Part shown: positions 47,330 through 60,419 of the stretch, piece by piece
How positions within the stretch are numbered: the first letter of the stretch is position 1
Layout of the letters: each line of letters begins with the position of its first letter
Assembly (NCBI GenBank): GCA_036346405.1
Contig: CM070566.1
Span: 12,271,533-12,335,532, forward strand
Length of the DNA stretch: 64,000 nt
Direction: 5' to 3'
DNA from: Phyllostachys edulis
Taxonomy: Eukaryota > Streptophyta > Magnoliopsida > Poales > Poaceae
Position numbers and translations under genes: made by a program
The notes under the pieces: model-generated
Databases searched by the model: none
Told to the model about the DNA's origin: nothing
Seen by the model: only the letters and a program-made list of their open reading frames with translations

Positions 47330-48776
47330 TAACATTGCCTTTATCTCGAGAAAATCATCTCGACCGCTTCCATCATATCCGCAAACTCTTTAATGCTTTT
47401 GGGATTCTTGCATCCGGAGGAGTGATCGTTCTTCTAATGACATCACGCCGACGAGTGACCTTTTCCACGGCTAACCGTAGTGATACACCGGTCGGCTTGT
47501 GACTTTTCCGATGAGACTATGGTAGAACGACTATCCTTCTTGAAGGTTGAAGCTTGTCGCTTATGGGCATTGCTTGGCATAATGGTCTTGCTTACCACAC
47601 TCAAACACACTACCGACGATATCGACTTTGCTTCTCTTCGCGGCCTTGCTGCTAAGGTCAATATTTTGCTTTTGTGATTCTTCAACCGACCATTCTTGTA
47701 ATCGACAATGGGTTGCATTCTTTGCTAATGCTCGATCATGCCGTAAATTGCTCACGATGTTGTGCTGCGTAAGTCAACACCGAATACATGGGCATCGCTC
47801 TGACAATGGTCATCGCCTTCACATAAGAAACATGTGATTTTGCTCATTGGACATTCTCCAACTAATGGTTTCCTTCGAATCGAACAATTGATGTTGTGCT
47901 CATCAAGACTATGGCCTATTTTTCCACAAATCTGATACATGCATAATCTTCCCGACTTATCCGTTGGTAGCACTTCAAATGACAACTACCGGATTTGGTG
48001 TAGGATCTCTAATGACAAAGTTGTCTTGATCAATTTTGCTTGATGTCGATGTCGTTGACTTAAAAGTAGCGTGAACTCTGACCAGGTGATGGTTAGCTTG
48101 TCCTGATGGGCAGCGTGGAATTTTTCCCACCAATCTAATGCAACTTCTTCCAATTGATGAGTAGCATAGAGAACTTTCTCATCATCTGTGCACTGCACAA
48201 CCGTTAGCTTTTCTTCTATGGTGCGAATCCAGGATTCTGCATCCTTGAGTGCGGTTGATCCTTCAAAGACGGCGACTTGGTCATCATGAACTTCACAACT
48301 TGGGCTGAGGGTGTGCCGTTAGGATGGCAACGAGTCGTGCATCATTGCAGAGGTTACTACTGTTCGACGGTTGCATCGTCGCTAGCATGAGCTGATTCTC
48401 GGTGGTGGAACCGCTTGGATTCGGCGTGACACTACCGCATCGAGATAGTTATCGGTTGTCGCCTCGCTTCCGCATCGACATCGGCGATGGTGCGACGACT
48501 TGCTTGGTTATTCTCGATTCATCGATTAACCAAGGTAAGTGTGGTCCGATTCTCGGGTCATGATGTTGTTCATGTTCTGCATCATTGTGTTCATGAATTG
48601 GGTCTGAACTACCAAGAAATGTTCCATGATTGGATCTTCTACTTCCCAGATCGCAACTGCTCACCGGGATTGACGGATCTCGAGCTGGTACATGCATCGT
48701 CTCAAGATTACCGACAAGGTTGGTTTCCACCGAGGCTCTTCATCTACCGGCCGACTGTATAATAGATGAGAGGAAA
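47330..48776 (-). pseudogene. Gypsy gag, internal region 1
   Basis: Read on the minus strand. A weak N-terminal block (METNLVGNLET at 48730) is followed by the capsid core QCTDDEKVLYATHQLEEVAL with DWWEKFHAAHQDKLTITWSE at 48198-48060. Three zinc-knuckle-like clusters follow: CMYQICGKIGHSLDEHN near 47945, ITCFLCEGDDHCQSDAHVF near 47845 and FECGKQDHYAKQCP near 47600. In the last, the first Cys is replaced by Val (SVFECG). Frameshifts separate the pieces. A tail rich in Lys, Arg and Ser follows. The protein would coat the element RNA; no protease active site was seen. Confidence 0.85.
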
Positions 48777-49447
48777 AGCATAAGGTAAGGGAAGACAATC
48801 TACTAAGGGAAGCAAGTTTAACCTAAGGAACACTAAGAAATGCATAAATAGCCTAAAGCTATTAAGAAGCATAAAACTCACAAGCAAACAACACACAAGA
48901 GAAAGAAGACGAAAACTAATCGCCTAATCGATTAAGCTCTAACTTAATTGGGTGACTTGGCTCAACACACGGGAGGAACCAACACTGTTTATCCTATATG
49001 GCTGGTCTGAAGACAACTTGAACTGGTTACGGTCTTCATCAAACGTTGACTGCTTGCGATCCTTGCAGGTGGTTCTTGGAGAAGGCAGGGCGACGTTACA
49101 ACTTCTTTCTTGGTCTTCAATTCTTGCAACGAACTTGTCTTGAACACTTGGGGAGATATCGACACGTTGTTGTTGGTTGCATGGTCTTCAAGAGTTGTTG
49201 AAATAGCTCTTGGGCATCCACCAAGACATTTGGTACAGATAACTACAACTATAGAAGTTATGAGGAAGCGAGTCCAATTTAATACTCAAAACTGAAGGAG
49301 AATATAGATGAGAAATGAAAAGAGTGAAGAGCATAGAAGCTAGACAAGATGAGAATAGCACATCATTAAGATTTTTCATTTGTAAAATAGGTTTTGAAGT
49401 TTCCTAAAAACGCCATTCTAACTAGGGTCACGACTCTACAATGATAT
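48777..49447 (-). other. Leader of internal region 1
   Basis: Untranslated DNA between the PBS and gag on the minus strand. It is AT-rich with no conserved frame, and a close copy lies at 56026-56710. Confidence 0.55.
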
Positions 49448-49459
49448 GGCTCGATACCA
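49448..49459 (-). other. Primer-binding site of internal region 1
   Basis: The minus strand reads TGGTATCGAGCC close to LTR copy B. It matches the tRNA-Met-type PBS (TGGTATCAGAGC class) apart from a missing or altered base. Confidence 0.75.
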
Positions 49460-49463
49460 CCTC

Positions 49464-52400
49464 CGTCGGGACCCAAAATACACTCGACCTCTCGTATATC
49501 GTGACTAGTCCAGATCACGCTTAGTGCACACAAAGGACAACATCGCTGAAATATCAATTCTATATACAAGGATAACTAATAAATAGGCAAATACAATAAA
49601 CATCGAGTAAAGACCTTAAGGTCAAAGCTTACAATTAATGCCTTAGAAGGCAAAAAGCTCAATGAAGCCGCAATGAACTAAACTAGATAACTCCAAAGTG
49701 AAGCCCATCCATATGCCCACAGCACCTACACAGCGCGCGACCTAGTTCTCCACGATCCTTGAAGTAGACCTTGTTGATCGGCGATTCTTCACTTCGCTTG
49801 ATTCACAAAGCAAGCGTGAGTACACACCATACTGCAAGTCATACCACGTAAATGCAATTATAGATGCGTGCTTATTCCAAGGAATGGCATTCTGTGGTTA
49901 TTTTGCGTAAATGTAACATTTGCAATTGAATACAAATAATAGATTGAAAACCAAGTAAAACAAATAGATAATCATAATTTAACAATTTGATTTCACAAAG
50001 ACACACACACCTCAAATGATTATTCACATAGCCATATGACTTAGATCACACACCCCCTTCCCACACGCTTTATGAAAATCTACCCCAGTGTGAAATCCCG
50101 AGCACGCCCATAACCGCGACACTGCTATTCAATAGTTTTACACTCGCAGAGGTTGTACAAATTTTACCCACAAGACACGAATTTCTAGTTTGTTTGGCAT
50201 CCGTCGATACCATCGCCACTACCTTAGGTAAGGGCCTAGAGCACGTGACAAGGCCTTTACAAAGTCCTCGCTGACCCGGCTTCGCCGCTAAGGTTTCGCC
50301 CCGCCCTCTTACCCTCAATTGTCAACCAAAACAGAATCGAATCAAAACATCGCTAATTAATTAGCTGTGTCCGCCCCATACCGCATATGTGGTTGTACTA
50401 AGGCCCAGGCTCAATGGCGCATATGGCGAGGTCCTTAATTGACCAAGGCAAGACTTCCACATGCCAACTAAACCACACAACCACACAGATTATTATCCAC
50501 ACAGATCACATACCACCATTTCACACAAGATCCACCACTTGCCTCACCCAAATCCTTTTACCACCCAGCTTGATTTACGTGCAACACATGCCACAAAGAC
50601 ACATAGTACACACAGATTATTATAAGATTGCATATTCACTTAGTCGATTAATAATTGCGCCTCACATGAATAAGTGATTCGTGGCATGGCTAAGCAATCT
50701 ACTCAGATTAACCAACCCACGCTGGTGCTACAATATTTACCAACTATTAAATAACCAAGCTAGGGTGACAAAAGATTATGACATATCAAATAGGCAAGAA
50801 GGTTATAACAAATGGGATAATAGCTACACCCAAAAGCATTTTAAATAAATACTTAAAGTAAATGCAATAATTTGAATCAAAGTAACCTTTGAAAACTGGA
50901 TTCAATATGATCAAAGGTACAACTTGCCTTGCTAGAGCAATGACGATCTTGAATTAACTTCGATCTTCAACTTCCTTGAACTTCAGCTCCTTCTGACGAT
51001 TCTCAAACTTCTACGCCTAACGAGAGAGCACACACGCAAAACAAACCAAAGACAAAAGACAAATCAAATAAACTCCAAACTGAAATTGAATGGTACCGAA
51101 AGGTAGATAATGAATTGAGATGAATTTGGGAACTTGAATGGGTTCAATCTAATTCGGACGGAGAAGATACGCTTTCTAAGAATCACAAGAAATGATAAAG
51201 TTATAGAGAAAAGAATATTCAGAGAATATTCCTTTGGATTAAATATAATGAGTTGGAGGCTTACAAGGATGTGCAAAGGGTTCACCAAAAGAGCCGACGG
51301 TTCGTATGCGCTGGCTGTCTTGGTGATGTAAACGAAAACGACGCCTGGGATCCTCATACAAGAGAATCGCAAGATCACGACGAAGAACACAAGGCGATTC
51401 CAACAGAGGCGGCAAGATTTGGCCGAGGTGCAATCAGAGGCGATTTAACCCAAGTGAGGAATGCCTAATAGTGACTCTGCTTGACGGATTGTGGCGCGAA
51501 CGAAGGCACAATCTGAAAAGGCGACTTGGGGTTATGGGAGAGGAGGTCGAGGCGATTCTTTTGACGCGACGGCTGCCCTAAAATAGAGCAGGAAGGAGGA
51601 GATTGAGAAGAGAGAACCGGCGTGGTGTCTCGTGGTTTGGATCGGATTCAAGGAGTCCTAGTCTGGCTGGGGAAGATGCACAAGTAGGGGCCACCCAGCC
51701 AAACAAATAAAAGAGAAAGTTTGGTCTACCGGGCTTCACGCGATTGATTCGCCCCAAGGAGAAACAGTGGCGCTGGCGAAGCTGAGCTCCTTGCGTGCAT
51801 ACGTGGAGAAAAGGCAGTTCGGCGCTACCTTGGGCCGCCCTCACGCGCAAAGGAAAGAGGAGGCGATGGCTTGGCTGCTGCACGTGCACAGGGAAACGGA
51901 CGGGAGCCCAGGCGCATGGCTTTGGTGTTGGTTGGGCTGCACGTAGATGACCGAAACCAGCAAGGCAACAGGATGAAATGATGCACAGTGCACATGCATG
52001 AACAGTGCATGGGTGTGGCTGGCGGCCGGAGTAGACGCAGCGGCGATGAAGGGCAAAACGGAAAGGAAACGACGAGCCGGAGATGATGACGCGGTCCAGA
52101 CATCAAGATTCGGCTCCATGCGACGGCAGCGACGCGAAGAACGGCGACCACGGCGGCCTCACGGGCGCGTAACGCTTCCGGCGTTGCTCTGCGAAAAGGG
52201 AGGTGAGCACGGCGTAGAACGCGGCGATGCGAACCCAACGGTGGTGGAGTTGAAGGCAGGGGATCAACGGTTGCGGAGTAATTGGCCGGAGAAGGACGAC
52301 GTACAAGAGGAGAGAGAATGCTCGATTCTCAGCGCATGGTTGATGAAACTTGAATCTAAAAGAGGGGAAAAATAGGTATGAACGAGGGGCACGAGATGAC

Positions 52401-53179
52401 GCGATCGGATTTTAGAGAAACTCACCGAGGAAGCGAGGGGCTCGACGAACGTCATGGCTCGACATGGCCGACGGTGCTCCGGAGATCTTCGGGCGAAGGG
52501 AAAGGGAGCATGACGTAGAGGACGACGACGCGAAGCCAACGCCGTAGACGGTTCGGCCGGCGGACGTCGGACGAAGGCGCAGTTCGTCGGAGAAGAACTT
52601 CGGTTGAAGCTCGGTTTTCTGCAGATTGCGATGAAACGAGGATGATTCGGAGGAAACCAAATCAGGGGATTGGAAGAGGAGATCAAGACGGATGCGTGAG
52701 CGCAAACGGCTCGCTTTTCTACGCACCGAGGAGAAAGATATGGAATTTTGAATTTTGAGATACGCACGGGAGAGAATCGGTTTTGAACTCTCGGCTGGAG
52801 GTTGCAGATGAACAGTAGATGCGATTTACTGTAGCACATTGATCCGGATGAACAGTGCCCCGATGGGTACTGTAGCAGTGCGGCAGGAGAGAGAAATCAG
52901 GATTTTGGGAATTAAAGAAATTTCCAAAAATCGAGGAGATCCAAATAAATAGCAAACAAATCCAGAAAAATCTCAGAAAATACCAGAAAATTCCTTGGAA
53001 CACAAGGAAGCTAAATAACATTGGTTTTTATTTAATTGATGTTTAGATTAGTCAAATTAAATATTTTTAATTTAGAAAATTCCCAATTAAGCTTTATTAA
53101 TTCAAATAAAATTGGTGAAATTTTCCAGGACCTAAACTATTTAAAAGATTTTTGAAAACCCAAATTTTGGGACGTTACA
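49464..53179 (-). repeat. LTR copy B
   Basis: It opens CGTCGGGACCC, where the first T of copy A is C, and closes GGGACGTTACA. It is 3,716 bp long. It serves as right LTR for internal region 1 and left LTR for internal region 2, which is the key oddity of the array. Differences from copy A are mainly 1-3 nt indels in the AT-rich thirds; the GC-rich middle is nearly the same. Confidence 0.88.
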
Positions 53180-53189
53180 AACCTCCCTT
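53180..53189 (-). other. Polypurine tract of internal region 2
   Basis: AAGGGAGGTT on the minus strand directly before LTR copy B, identical to that of internal region 1. Confidence 0.7.
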
Positions 53190-54555
53190 AAAGGAATCTC
53201 GCCCCGAGATTCAGTCATATATAGAATAGGTTAAAGAACTCACCTTCGTCTTCTTCTTCTCGCTTTCAAACCTTTTGACTTTGACAGACTACTCACGAAA
53301 GCACTTATGAACAACGCCCCGCTTTTCTGAACTACTCGCTTCAACGAAATCTTGGCAAAATGGCTCCTAGCAGGAAGGCTTCTTGAAACTCGATTGCTTC
53401 TGACGGCTACTTGATCGGTGCTCGCAGACACTTCTGGAGTTGAGGAGATCCTGCTTCTAACTGGTAATTTAGATCAACAAATTCTCCTTTTGAGCTTCAG
53501 AATCTGAACACACTGACACCTCTATCACCTCTGTCATACAATCCTTAACAGAGACCTTTAACAGGCATCCAAAGGATGAACATGGCTGCGAGAGTGATAA
53601 TCTGCATAATCCGCGTAGCTTTTCTGCTCGAACTAAGCTACTCACAATCCCTTCAGGATTTAAGACACTTGGCCTTCTGCTTCTTGATTAGTGTAAAAAT
53701 CCACATACTTCGTGATTTGTTCTGCCCCTAGCTGAGCAATGACTTGCAATCAACCACTGCAATTTTTAGATGGTGACAACTGTGAACTGACTGGCAACTG
53801 ATGCTGTAGGGGAAACTCTACACAAAACACTTACTTGCTCGACCTGGTACCATGAGTTAAGACACGACTCACTATTCTTTCAATTTGTCCGCTGATTCAG
53901 GGTGATACACAAGATCAATCGAATGAGCATCCAAGGTTCATAGGCACTCGTCATCGACACGAGGTAAACCGATCCTCATCCGACACTAACTTTTCTCGAC
54001 ACATCGCAAATGGATCACCTCTCGCTGATCTCGCACTATAGCCATTTCTGTGAATACCATCTCGTCATATACAATCTCTACCGTATACCACTTTGCTAGA
54101 CAATCTTCAAACTCAGTGATATTACTAGGAATGAACAGCAGATTTCTTTGACAAAACTGCCTAGTCAAGCCTAATTTTCTAGCATCGGTTTGAACTCTGG
54201 GGTTCAACAGATATCTTGTCAGACCGATCGAAGACCCACTTGGATTCCACAAGTAACTTTAGCTGACTGAACAATAGATTATTGCGATAGCTCTTATGAA
54301 ATTCTCACTGATTCAATTCACTTCTGGCGACCTAGGCGATCTTGTTCTTTTACAATGAAGAGGGGTCTTGGCTATCTTGAAATGATCTGCTATCGATATT
54401 TAATCGACATCGCCTTGTTCACAGATGATTCTGGAGAAAGTTGAAATTCTCACTCAAAACTCAAACAAGCTGACTCTGACGTCCTGAAGATTAGCTCCTG
54501 GATATACCGAGATTCTCGCACATCCTTGGGCTACCATTTCACTTTACAATAAATA
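53190..54555 (-). other. Internal region 2 beyond gag, unrecognised
   Basis: This is the counterpart of 45969-47329. The longest minus-strand frame (54252-53986, containing RKLGLTRQFCQRNLLFIPS) matches no pol domain I know. Pol is absent here too. Confidence 0.55.
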
Positions 54556-56025
54556 CTAACACTTGCGAAATGGGTAGGCTTGATTTAACATTGCCTTTAT
54601 CTCGAGAAAATCATCTCGACCGCTTCCATCATATCTCGCAAACTCTTTAACAAACTTTTGGGATTCTTGCATCCGAGGAGTGATCGGTTCTTCTAATGAC
54701 ACCGGCCGACGAGTGACCTTTTCCACGCATAACCGTAGCATACACGGGTCGAAGCTTGTGACTTTTCCGATGAGACTATGGTAGAACGACTATCCTTCTT
54801 GAAGGTTGAAGCTTGTCGCTTATGGGCATTGCTTGGCATAATGGTCTTGCTTACCACACTCAAACACACTACCGATTTATATCGACTTGCTTCTTCTGGG
54901 CCGTTGCCAAGGTCAATATTTTGCTTTTGTGATTCTTCAACCGACCATTCTTGTAATCGACAATGGGTTGCATTCTTTGCTAATGCTCGATCGCGGCTCG
55001 TAAATTGCTCACGATGTTGTGCTGCGGTCAACACCGAATACATGGGGCAATCGCTCTGGACAATGGTCATCGCCTTCACATAAGAAACATGTGATTTTGC
55101 TCATTGGACATTCTCCAACTAATGGTTTCCTTCAAGAATCGAACAATTGATGTTGTGCTCATCGGCACTATGGCCTATTTTTCCACAACCGATACATGCA
55201 TAATCTTCGACTTATCCGTTGGTAGCACTTCAAATGACAACTACCGATTTGGTGTAGGATCTCTAATGACAAAGTTGCTTCTTGATCAATTTTGCTTGAT
55301 GTCGATGTCGCTGACGAAAAGTAGCGTGAACTCGACTGTGTGATGGTTAGCTTGTCCCGATGGGCGCTGTGGAATTTTTCCCCACCAATCTAATGCAACT
55401 TCTTCCAATTGATGAGTAGCATAGAGAACTTTTCATCATCTCCGCAATCGCACAACCGTTAGCTTTTTCTTCTATGGTGCGTAATCCAGATTCTCGTGAT
55501 CCTTGAGTGCGTTGATCCTTCAAAGACGGCGACTTGGTCATCATGAACTTCACAACTTGGGCCGAGGGTGTGCTGTTAGGATGGCAACGAAGTCGCATCA
55601 TTGCAGAGGTTACTACTGCTCGACGGCTGCATCGCCGCTAGCATGAGCCGATTCGGGTGGCGAGGAACCGCTTGATTCTCGATGTGACACTATCGCATCG
55701 GAGATAGTTACCGTTGTCGCCTCGCTTCTGCATCGACAATCGGCGATGGTGCGACGACTTGCTTGGTTATTCGATTCATCGATTAACTAAGGTAGCGTGG
55801 TCCGATTCGCCGGGTCATGATGTTGTTCATGTTCTCGATCATTGTGTTCATGAATTGGGTCCGAACTACCAAGAAATGTTCCATGATTGGATCTTCTACT
55901 TCCCAGATCGCAACCTGCTCACCGGGATTGACGGATCTCGAGCCGGGCATGATCGCCTCAAGATTATCGACAAGGTTGGTTTCCACTCGAGGCTCTTCAT
56001 CATCTACCGGTGACTGTGGCTAATA
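54556..56025 (-). pseudogene. Gypsy gag, internal region 2
   Basis: This is the second copy of the gag above, read on the minus strand. The N-terminal part is better preserved here: IMEHFLVVRTQFMNTMIENM near 55880, just ahead of the Arg-Ile-Gly-Pro segment. The capsid core around 55440-55330 is frame-shifted (the DWWEKFH segment is broken). The last zinc knuckle region near 54860 keeps the surrounding residues but not a clean CCHC. A further piece (RMQESQKFVKEFARYDGSG near 54680) shows the end of the frame. Damage differs from copy 1, so the two decayed, or were mis-sequenced, independently. Confidence 0.82.
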
Positions 56026-56710
56026 GATGAGAGGAAAAGCATAAGGTAAGGGAAGACAATCTACTAAGGGAAGCAAGTTTAACCCAAGGAACACTAAGAA
56101 ATGCATAAATAGCCTAAAGCTATTAAGAAGCATAAAACTCACAAGCAAACAACACACAAGAGAAAGAAGACTAAAAACTAATCGCCTAATCGATTAAGCT
56201 CTAACTTAATTGGGTGACTTGGCTCAACACACGGAGGAACCAACACCGCTTATCCTATATGGTCTGGTCTCAAGACAACTTGAATCGTTACGCCTTCATC
56301 AAACGCTGATCGCTTATGCATCCTTGCAGTGGTTCTTGGAGAAGGCGGGCGACGCACAACTTCTTCTTGGTCTTCAATTCTTGCAACGAACTTGTCTTGA
56401 ACACTTGGGGAGATATCGATACGTTGTTGTTGGTTGCATGGTCTTCGAAGAGTTGTTGAAATAGCTCTTGGGCATCCACCAAGACATTTGGTACAGATAA
56501 CGACAACTATAGAAGTTATGAGGGAAGCGAGTCCAATTTAATACTCAAAACGGTGAAGGAGAATATAGATGAGAAATGAAAAGAGTGGAAGAGCATAGAA
56601 GCTAGACAAGATGAGAATAGCACATCATTAAGATTTTTCATTTGTAAAATAGGTTTTGAAGTTTCCTTAAAAACGCCATTCTAATCTAGGGTCACGACTA
56701 CATACGATAT
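56026..56710 (-). other. Leader of internal region 2
   Basis: Non-coding copy of 48777-49447, with small indels. Confidence 0.55.
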
Positions 56711-56722
56711 GGCTCGATACCA
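56711..56722 (-). other. Primer-binding site of internal region 2
   Basis: TGGTATCGAGCC on the minus strand beside LTR copy C, identical to the PBS of internal region 1. Confidence 0.75.
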
Positions 56723-56726
56723 CCTC

Positions 56727-59700
56727 CGTCGGGACCCAAAAATACACTTCTCGACCCTCTCGTATACCGTGACTAGTCCAGATCACGCTTAGTGCACACA
56801 AAGGACAACATCAAGGAAATATCAATTCTATATACAAGGATAACTAATAAATAGGCAAATACAATAAACATCGAGTAAAGACCTTAAGGTCAAAGTTACA
56901 ATTAATGCCTTAGAAGGCAAAAAGCTCAATGAAGTCAGCAATGAACTAAACGGATAACTCCAAATGAAGCCCATCCATATGCCCACAGCACCTAATAAGC
57001 GCGACCTAGTTCTCCACGCATCCTTGAAGTAGACCTTGTTGATCGGCGATTCTTCACTTCGCTGATTCACAAAGCAAGCGTGAGTACACACCATACTGCA
57101 GAAGTCATACCACGTAAATGCAATTATAGATGCGTGCTTATTCCAAGGAATGGCATTCGTGGTTATTTTGCGTAAATGTAACATTTGCAATTGAATACAA
57201 ATAATAGATTGAAAACCAAGTAAAACAAATAGATAATCATAATTTAACAATTTGATTTCACAAAGACACACACACCTTAAACAGATTATTCACATAGCCA
57301 TATGACTTAGATCACACAGCCCCTTCCCACACGCTTTTATGAAAATCTACCCCTAGTGTGAAATCCTCGAGCACGCCCATAACCGCGATGACACGCTATT
57401 CAATAGTTTTACACTCGCAGAGGTTGTATGCGGCTTTTACCCACAAGACACGAATTCTCTAGTTTGTTTGGCATCCGCCGATACCATCGCTCACTACCTT
57501 AGGTAAGCGCCTAGAGCACGTGACAAGGCCTTTACAAAGTCTCGCTTGACCCGTTACGCCGCTAAGGTTTCGCCACCTGCCCTCTTGCCTCAATTGTCAA
57601 CCAAAACAGAATCAATCAAAACATCGCTAATTAATTAGCTGTGTCCGTCCCCATACCGTATATGTGGTTGTACGCAGTTAAGGCCCGCTCAATGGCGCAT
57701 ATGGTGAGGTCCTTAATTGACCAAGGCAAGACTTCCACATGCCAACTAAACCACACGACCCACCACACAGATTATTATCCACACAGATCACACACCCACC
57801 ATTTCACACAAGATCCACCACTTGCCTCAGCCCAAATCCTTTTACCACCCAGCTTGATTTAAGTGCAACACATGCCACAAAGACACATAGTACACACAGA
57901 TTATTATAAGATTGCATATTCACTTAGTCGATTAATAATTGCGCCTCACATGAATAAGTGATTCGTGGCATGGCTAAGCAATCTACTCAGATTAACCAAC
58001 CCACGCTGGTGCTACAATATTTACCAACTATTAAATAACCAAGCTAGGGTGACAAAAGATTATGACATATCAAATAGGCAAGAAGGTTATAACAAATGGG
58101 ATAATAGCTACACCCAAAAAGCATTTAAATAAATACTTAAAGTAAATGCAATAATTTGAATCAAAGTAACCTTTTGAAAACTGGGATTCAATATGATCAA
58201 AGGTACAACTTGCCTTGCTAGAGCAATGACGATCTTGAATTAACTTCGATCTTCAACTTCCTTGAACTTCACCCCATCTGACGATTCCAAACTTCGACGC
58301 CTAACGAGAGAGCACACGCAAAACAAACCAAAGACAAAAGACAAATCAAATAAACTCCAAACTGAAATTGAATGGTACCGAAAGGTAGATAATGAATTGA
58401 GATGAATTTGGGAACTTGAATGGGTTCAATCGAATTGGACGGAGAAGATACTGGCCTCTAAGAATCACAAGAAATGATAAAGTTATGAGAGAAAAGAATA
58501 TTCAGAGAATATTCCTTTGGATTAAATATAATGAGTTGGAGGCTTACAAGGACAGTAAAAGGGTTCACCAAAAGAGCCGATCGTTCGGGTGGCGCTGCTG
58601 GGTCTTGGTGACAAACGAAAACGACGCCTGGGATCCTCACGCCGAAGAGAACCAAGATCACGACGAAGAACACAAGTGTGCGATTCCAACAGAGGTGGCG
58701 GCACGGGCGAGGTGCAATCAGAGGCGCATTTAACCCAAAGGAGGAACAATTAACTGGTGACTCTAAGCTTGGACGGATTGTGGCGCAACGAAGGCACAAT
58801 CTAAAAGGCGATTTGGGGTTATGGGAGAGGAGGTCGAGGCGATTCTTTTGACGCGATCGGCTCCTAAAATAGAGCAGGAAGGAGGAGATTGAGAAGAGAG
58901 AACCGCGGTGGTGTCTCGTGTTTGGATCGGATTCAAGGAGTCCTAGTCTGCTGGGGAAGATGCATTGTATAGGGGCCACCGCGCACCAAACAAATAAAAG
59001 AGAAAGTTTGGCTCCTACCGGCTTCACGCGATTGATTCGCCCCAAGGGAGAAACAATGCGCATGGGCGAGCCGAGCTCTTTGCGTGCATACGCGGAGAAA
59101 AGGCGCCATGCTACCTTGGGCCGCCCTCACGCCAAGAAAGGAAAGAGGAGGCGATGGTTTGCCGCCGCCGACGCACGTGGAAACGGACGGAGCCCAGCGC
59201 ATGGCTTTTGTGTTGGTTGGGCTGCACGTAGATGACCGAAACCAGCAAGGCAACAGATGAAATGATGCACAAGGCACATGCATGAACAAAGCAAGGGTGT
59301 GGTGGGCGGTCGGAGGCGACGCAAGGGCGGCGATGGGGCAAGACGAAAGGAAACGACGAGCCGGAGATGATGACGCGTCCGCACATCAAGATTCGCCCAT
59401 GCGACGGCAGCGACGCTGAAGAACGGCGACCACTTGCGGCCTCCGCAGCGCGTAACGCCCGGCGCTGTTTCGCGAAAGGGAGGCGAGCACGGCGAGAACG
59501 CGCGATGCGAACTCCAACGGTGGTGGAGTTGAAGCGGGGATCAACGGTTATGGAGTAATTGGCCGGAGAAGGACGACGACAAGAGAGAGAGAACGCCGAT
59601 TCTCAGCGCCGACGGTTGATGAAACTTGAATCTAAAAGAGGGAAAATAGGTATGAACGAGGGGCACGAGATGACGCGATCGATTTTAGAGAAACTCACCG

Positions 59701-60419
59701 AGGAAGCGAGGGCTCGACATGGCCGACGGTGTTCGGCGATCTTCGCCGAAGGGAAAGGGAGCATGACGAGAGGACGACGACGCGGGGCCAACGCCAGAGA
59801 CGGTTCGGCCGGCGGACGTTTGACGGGCGCAGTTCGCCGGAGAAGAACTTCGGTTGAAGCTCGGTTTTCTGCAGATTGCGATGAAACAAGGATGATTCGG
59901 AGGAAACCAAATCAGGGATTGGAAGAGGAGATCAAGACGGACGCTGTGAGCGCAAACGGCTCGCTTTTCTACGCACCGAGGAGAAAGATATGGAATTTCG
60001 AATTTTGAGATACACACGGGAGAGAATCGGTTTTGAACTCTCGGCTGGAGGTCGCAGATGAACAGTAGGCGCGATTTACTGTAGCACATTGATCCGGATG
60101 AACAGTGCCCTGATGGGTACTGTAGCAGTGCGGCAGGAGAGAGAAAATCAGGATTTTGGGAATTAAAGAAATTTCCAAAAATCGAGGAGATCCAAATAAA
60201 TAGCAAACAAATCCAGAAAAATCTCAGAAAATTCCTTGGAACACAAGGAAGCTAAATAACATTGGTTTTATTTAATTGATGTTTAGATTAGTCAAATTAA
60301 ATATTTTTAATTTAGGAAATTCCCAATTGCTTTTATTAATTCAAATAAAATTGGTGAAATTTTCCAGTGACCTAAACTATTTAAAAGATTTTTGAAAACC
60401 CAAATTTTGGGACGTTATA
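56727..60419 (-). repeat. LTR copy C
   Basis: It opens CGTCGGGACCC and closes GGGACGTTATA, where the final CA has become TA. It is 3,693 bp long. It is the most diverged of the three, especially in the GC-rich middle (58.6-59.8 kb), which has many small deletions relative to A and B. Its right end joins the interrupted gag at 60420. Confidence 0.87.

Larger units (their letters stand above)
42219..60419 (-). mobile_element. LTR-gag-LTR-gag-LTR array of a Ty3/gypsy element
   Basis: Three LTR copies of about 3.7 kb alternate with two internal regions of about 3.5 kb, all in the minus orientation and in one period of about 7.25 kb. Each internal region has, on the minus strand, a tRNA-Met-type PBS beside its right LTR, a gag with zinc knuckles, and a polypurine tract beside its left LTR. 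No RT, RNase H or integrase was found. The array lies inside another element's gag. The flanks AGGGA (left) and AGGAT (right) could be a decayed 5-bp TSD, but this is weak. Such arrays can arise by unequal recombination between LTRs of tandem or sister copies. Confidence 0.88.
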
